Position numbers and translations under genes: made by a program
The notes under the pieces: generated by a model
The model's input: only the letters and a program-made list of their open reading frames with translations
Database searches by the model: none
What the model was told of the DNA's origin: nothing
Origin: JBMOPD01 sp049323615
GTDB taxonomy: Bacteria; Bacillota; Desulfotomaculia; Desulfotomaculales; Desulfocucumaceae
Assembly (NCBI GenBank): GCA_049323615.1
Contig: JBMOPD010000010.1
Location: 27,898-91,897, forward strand
Length of the DNA stretch: 64,000 bases
Direction: 5' to 3'
In this document: positions 62,160 to 64,000 of the stretch, one piece after another
How the letters are laid out: every line of letters starts with the position of its first letter
Numbering within the stretch: the stretch's first letter is position 1

Positions 62160-63599
62160 ATGATGCCGGATCTTTTGGATCTTTCGCTGATTGTTCCTGA
62201 AATAGCCATGGCGGTTCTGGGACTGCTGGTGCTGATACTGGGCCTGATCATTCCCAGGGAGTCCCGCCACGGGCTGGGCTGGTTTACGGCCATCGCCCTG
62301 CTGGGAGTGGCCGGCCTGGTGGTGGCGGGCTGGAACAACCAGGGGGACCTGTACAACGGCCTGTTCCTGGTTGACCAGTTTTCCCGGTTTTTCAAGGTAA
62401 CCTTCCTGGCGGCCGCCTTCCTGGTGGTGCTGGGGTCCATGCGGTTTGTCGACAAGCACCTGGGCGGCCAGAGCGAATACTACAGCATCCTGGTGTTCGC
62501 CACCCTGGGCATGATGGTGATGACCTCGGCCGGGGACCTGATGACCATGTACCTGGGCCTGGAGCTGATGACCATTTCCTTCATCATCCTGGTGTGCTTC
62601 CGGCGCACCGAGGCCAAGTCCCTGGAGTCGGGCATGAAATACGTGCTGCTGGCCGGGATGTCTTCGGCGGTGCTGCTTTACGGCTTAAGCCTGATATACG
62701 GGATTACCGGCACGGTGGTCATCTCGGAAATAGGCAAGGCTCTGGCCATGCGGGGATCCCTGCCGCTCCTGATGGTGGGAGTGGTGATGCTGGTGGCCGG
62801 CCTCGGCTTCAAGATCTCCGCGGTGCCCTTCCACATGTGGTCGCCCGATATATACGAAGGGGCGCCGACTCCCATCACCGCTTTCCTGGCGGTTGGGTCC
62901 AAGGCCGCGTCCTTTGCCGTCATCATCAGGATATTCGTGGTGGGCATGTTCGGCGTAGCGCTGAACTGGGAGATGCTGCTGGCCCTCCTGGCCGCCGTGA
63001 CCATCGTGGTGGGCAACCTGGTGGCCATACCGCAAACCAACATCAAGAGGCTGCTGGCCTATTCCAGCATCGCCCAGGCCGGTTACATCCTGGTGGGCCT
63101 GGTGACGGCCTCCCAGGACGGCGTCAAGGGTGTCATGTTCTACGCCTTCCTGTACGTGTTTGCCACGGTGGGCGCCTTTACCGTAGCCTCGCACTTCTAT
63201 AACGTAACCGGCAGTGATGAAATCAGGGATTATGCCGGCCTGGCCCAGCGCTCGCCGCTGATGGCCGCGGTGATGGTGGTGGCCATGCTGTCCATGGCCG
63301 GAATTCCGCCCCTGGCCGGCTTTGTGGGCAAATTCTACCTGTTCATGACCATAGTTGACAATTACCTGTGGCTGGCCTTTATCGGCCTGATCATGAGCAT
63401 GGTGTCGGTGTACTACTACCTGCGGGTGGCCCTGGTGATGTACCGGGACGAACCGAAGGACAGCGCCCCCATAACCATCAGCGCGCCGGTGTCGGTCACG
63501 CTGCTGGTGGCTATGCTGGTGACACTGTTCCTGGGCATTTACCCCGGGCCGGTTTCCGAGGTGGTAAATATGGCCGCCCACTCGTTCTTCATGCACTGA
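62160..63599 (+). CDS. nuoN: Complex I subunit NuoN
   Basis: 479-residue third antiporter-like subunit. L-G-L-E-L-M-T-I-S and P-F-H-M-W-S-P-D-I-Y-E-G-A-P-T-P-I-T-A-F are typical. Last gene of the operon; a hairpin follows. Confidence 0.97.
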   Translation: MMPDLLDLSLIVPEIAMAVLGLLVLILGLIIPRESRHGLGWFTAIALLGVAGLVVAGWNNQGDLYNGLFLVDQFSRFFKVTFLAAAFLVVLGSMRFVDKHLGGQSEYYSILVFATLGMMVMTSAGDLMTMYLGLELMTISFIILVCFRRTEAKSLESGMKYVLLAGMSSAVLLYGLSLIYGITGTVVISEIGKALAMRGSLPLLMVGVVMLVAGLGFKISAVPFHMWSPDIYEGAPTPITAFLAVGSKAASFAVIIRIFVVGMFGVALNWEMLLALLAAVTIVVGNLVAIPQTNIKRLLAYSSIAQAGYILVGLVTASQDGVKGVMFYAFLYVFATVGAFTVASHFYNVTGSDEIRDYAGLAQRSPLMAAVMVVAMLSMAGIPPLAGFVGKFYLFMTIVDNYLWLAFIGLIMSMVSVYYYLRVALVMYRDEPKDSAPITISAPVSVTLLVAMLVTLFLGIYPGPVSEVVNMAAHSFFMH

Positions 63600-63623
63600 G
63601 GATTATATTGAAGCTGCAAAAGG

Positions 63624-63660
63624 GAAGACTACCTCCGGGGCCGGGGGTGGTCTTCTTTCA
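63624..63660 (+). terminator. Probable terminator of the nuo operon
   Basis: GAAGACtACCtCC / GGgGGTgGTCTTC stem, then CTTTC. The T-tract is weak. Confidence 0.6.
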
Positions 63661-63696
63661 TAACGAACAAAATGAATTCAGGAAAGGAAGATTTTA

Positions 63697-63899
63697 TGAT
63701 CTGCACTGTCAGCCCTCCGGCGAGAACACTGATGGGACCCGGTCCCAGCGACGTGCATCCCCGGGTACTCAGGGTCATGGCCGCACCCCTGGTGGGGCAC
63801 CTGGACCCGGCTTTTCTGCACATAATGAACGATACCATAGCGTGGGCATCGACGGCAATATGGTTGACGCCTGTGTCTGCGTCAAGATTTAGTAGGTAG
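63697..63899 (+). pseudogene. Broken class V aminotransferase (alanine-glyoxylate type), N-terminal fragment
   Basis: Reads [16 protein letters not shown] and [15 protein letters not shown], the unmistakable N-terminus of alanine/serine-glyoxylate aminotransferases. After about 63837 the similarity stops and the frame ends in TAG at 63899. A full enzyme needs about 330 more residues, which are not present before the window end. TTGACGC / GCGTCAA (63864-63885) forms an inverted repeat after the break. Possibly cut by an insertion, rearrangement or misassembly. Confidence 0.7.
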
Positions 63900-64000
63900 A
63901 ACTCCCAGTTTTTTTTATTCATACTTAGAGATAGCCGAGGAAAGAAAACTCTGGGGCCGGGGTCCGGGTTTCAATCCGGCTACAGGACCTGCGGCTGAAC

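Overview
The window looks like a moderately GC-rich, anaerobic, spore-forming Firmicute of the Peptococcaceae type (Pelotomaculum/Desulfotomaculum-like; this is inference from gene content). The signs are a CotE-like spore coat gene, the SepF/YggS/YggT/YlmH division cluster, two T-box leaders, an 11-subunit complex I operon without nuoEFG, rubrerythrin with a PerR-type regulator, and a 2-hydroxyacyl-CoA dehydratase-like iron-sulfur protein. A run of ten Ns at 1560-1569 shows this is a draft assembly, so single-base frameshifts need care.

Layout. 1-1048: end of a PhoB-type response regulator and pstB. 1201-5770: an HlyD-like membrane protein, then yggS-sepF-proC-yggT-ylmH-yggU. 5767-8906: promoter, isoleucine T-box and ileS. 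8974-15048: cotE, ubiX, a CapA-type lipoprotein, a lipid kinase and a secreted PepSY-like/SLH protein. 15205-29382: a type I-D CRISPR-Cas locus. 29500-37332: an aminotransferase/MocR-regulator pair, a candidate structured RNA, a metallo-hydrolase, and a SNF2 helicase with an unknown zinc-ribbon partner. 37377-41362: rubrerythrin-perR, ilvE, nadD, an RRM protein and rsfS. 41446-44510: the leucine T-box and leuS. 44801-46078: a double-cubane-type protein. 46289-53635: ylxM-ffh-rpsP-khpA-ylqD-rimM-trmD-rplS-lepB-rbgA-rnhB. 53781-63599: nuoABCDHIJKLMN. The window ends in a broken class V aminotransferase.

CRISPR locus. The interference genes cas10d(HD)-unknown-csc2-csc1-cas3' form a tight operon that is visibly AT-richer than its surroundings. 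The stand-alone cas6, cas1, cas2, cas4 and csa1 have the GC-rich character of the host. Cas1 carries a +1 frameshift, the WYL regulator a -1 frameshift, and a HEPN gene is truncated. The array has 11 repeats and 10 spacers. Two decayed copies of its repeat lie in reverse orientation at the left edge of the AT-rich block. Two genes in the effector operon are not standard I-D components: a 35-residue single-span membrane peptide that overlaps the cas10d start, and a 212-residue helical protein between cas10d and csc2.

The most surprising feature is a complete tRNA-Ala(GGC) gene inside the leucine T-box leader of leuS, between the specifier domain and the antiterminator. It caps a helix occupied by an ordinary hairpin in the ileS leader. 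Processing of this tRNA should cut the riboswitch in two. A second terminator and a second promoter lie between the T-box and leuS. Other unexplained items are a 65-bp element present twice around rbgA, dispersed CAGGAGA heptamer repeats, and a 270-nt set of hairpins with AGGAC loops.
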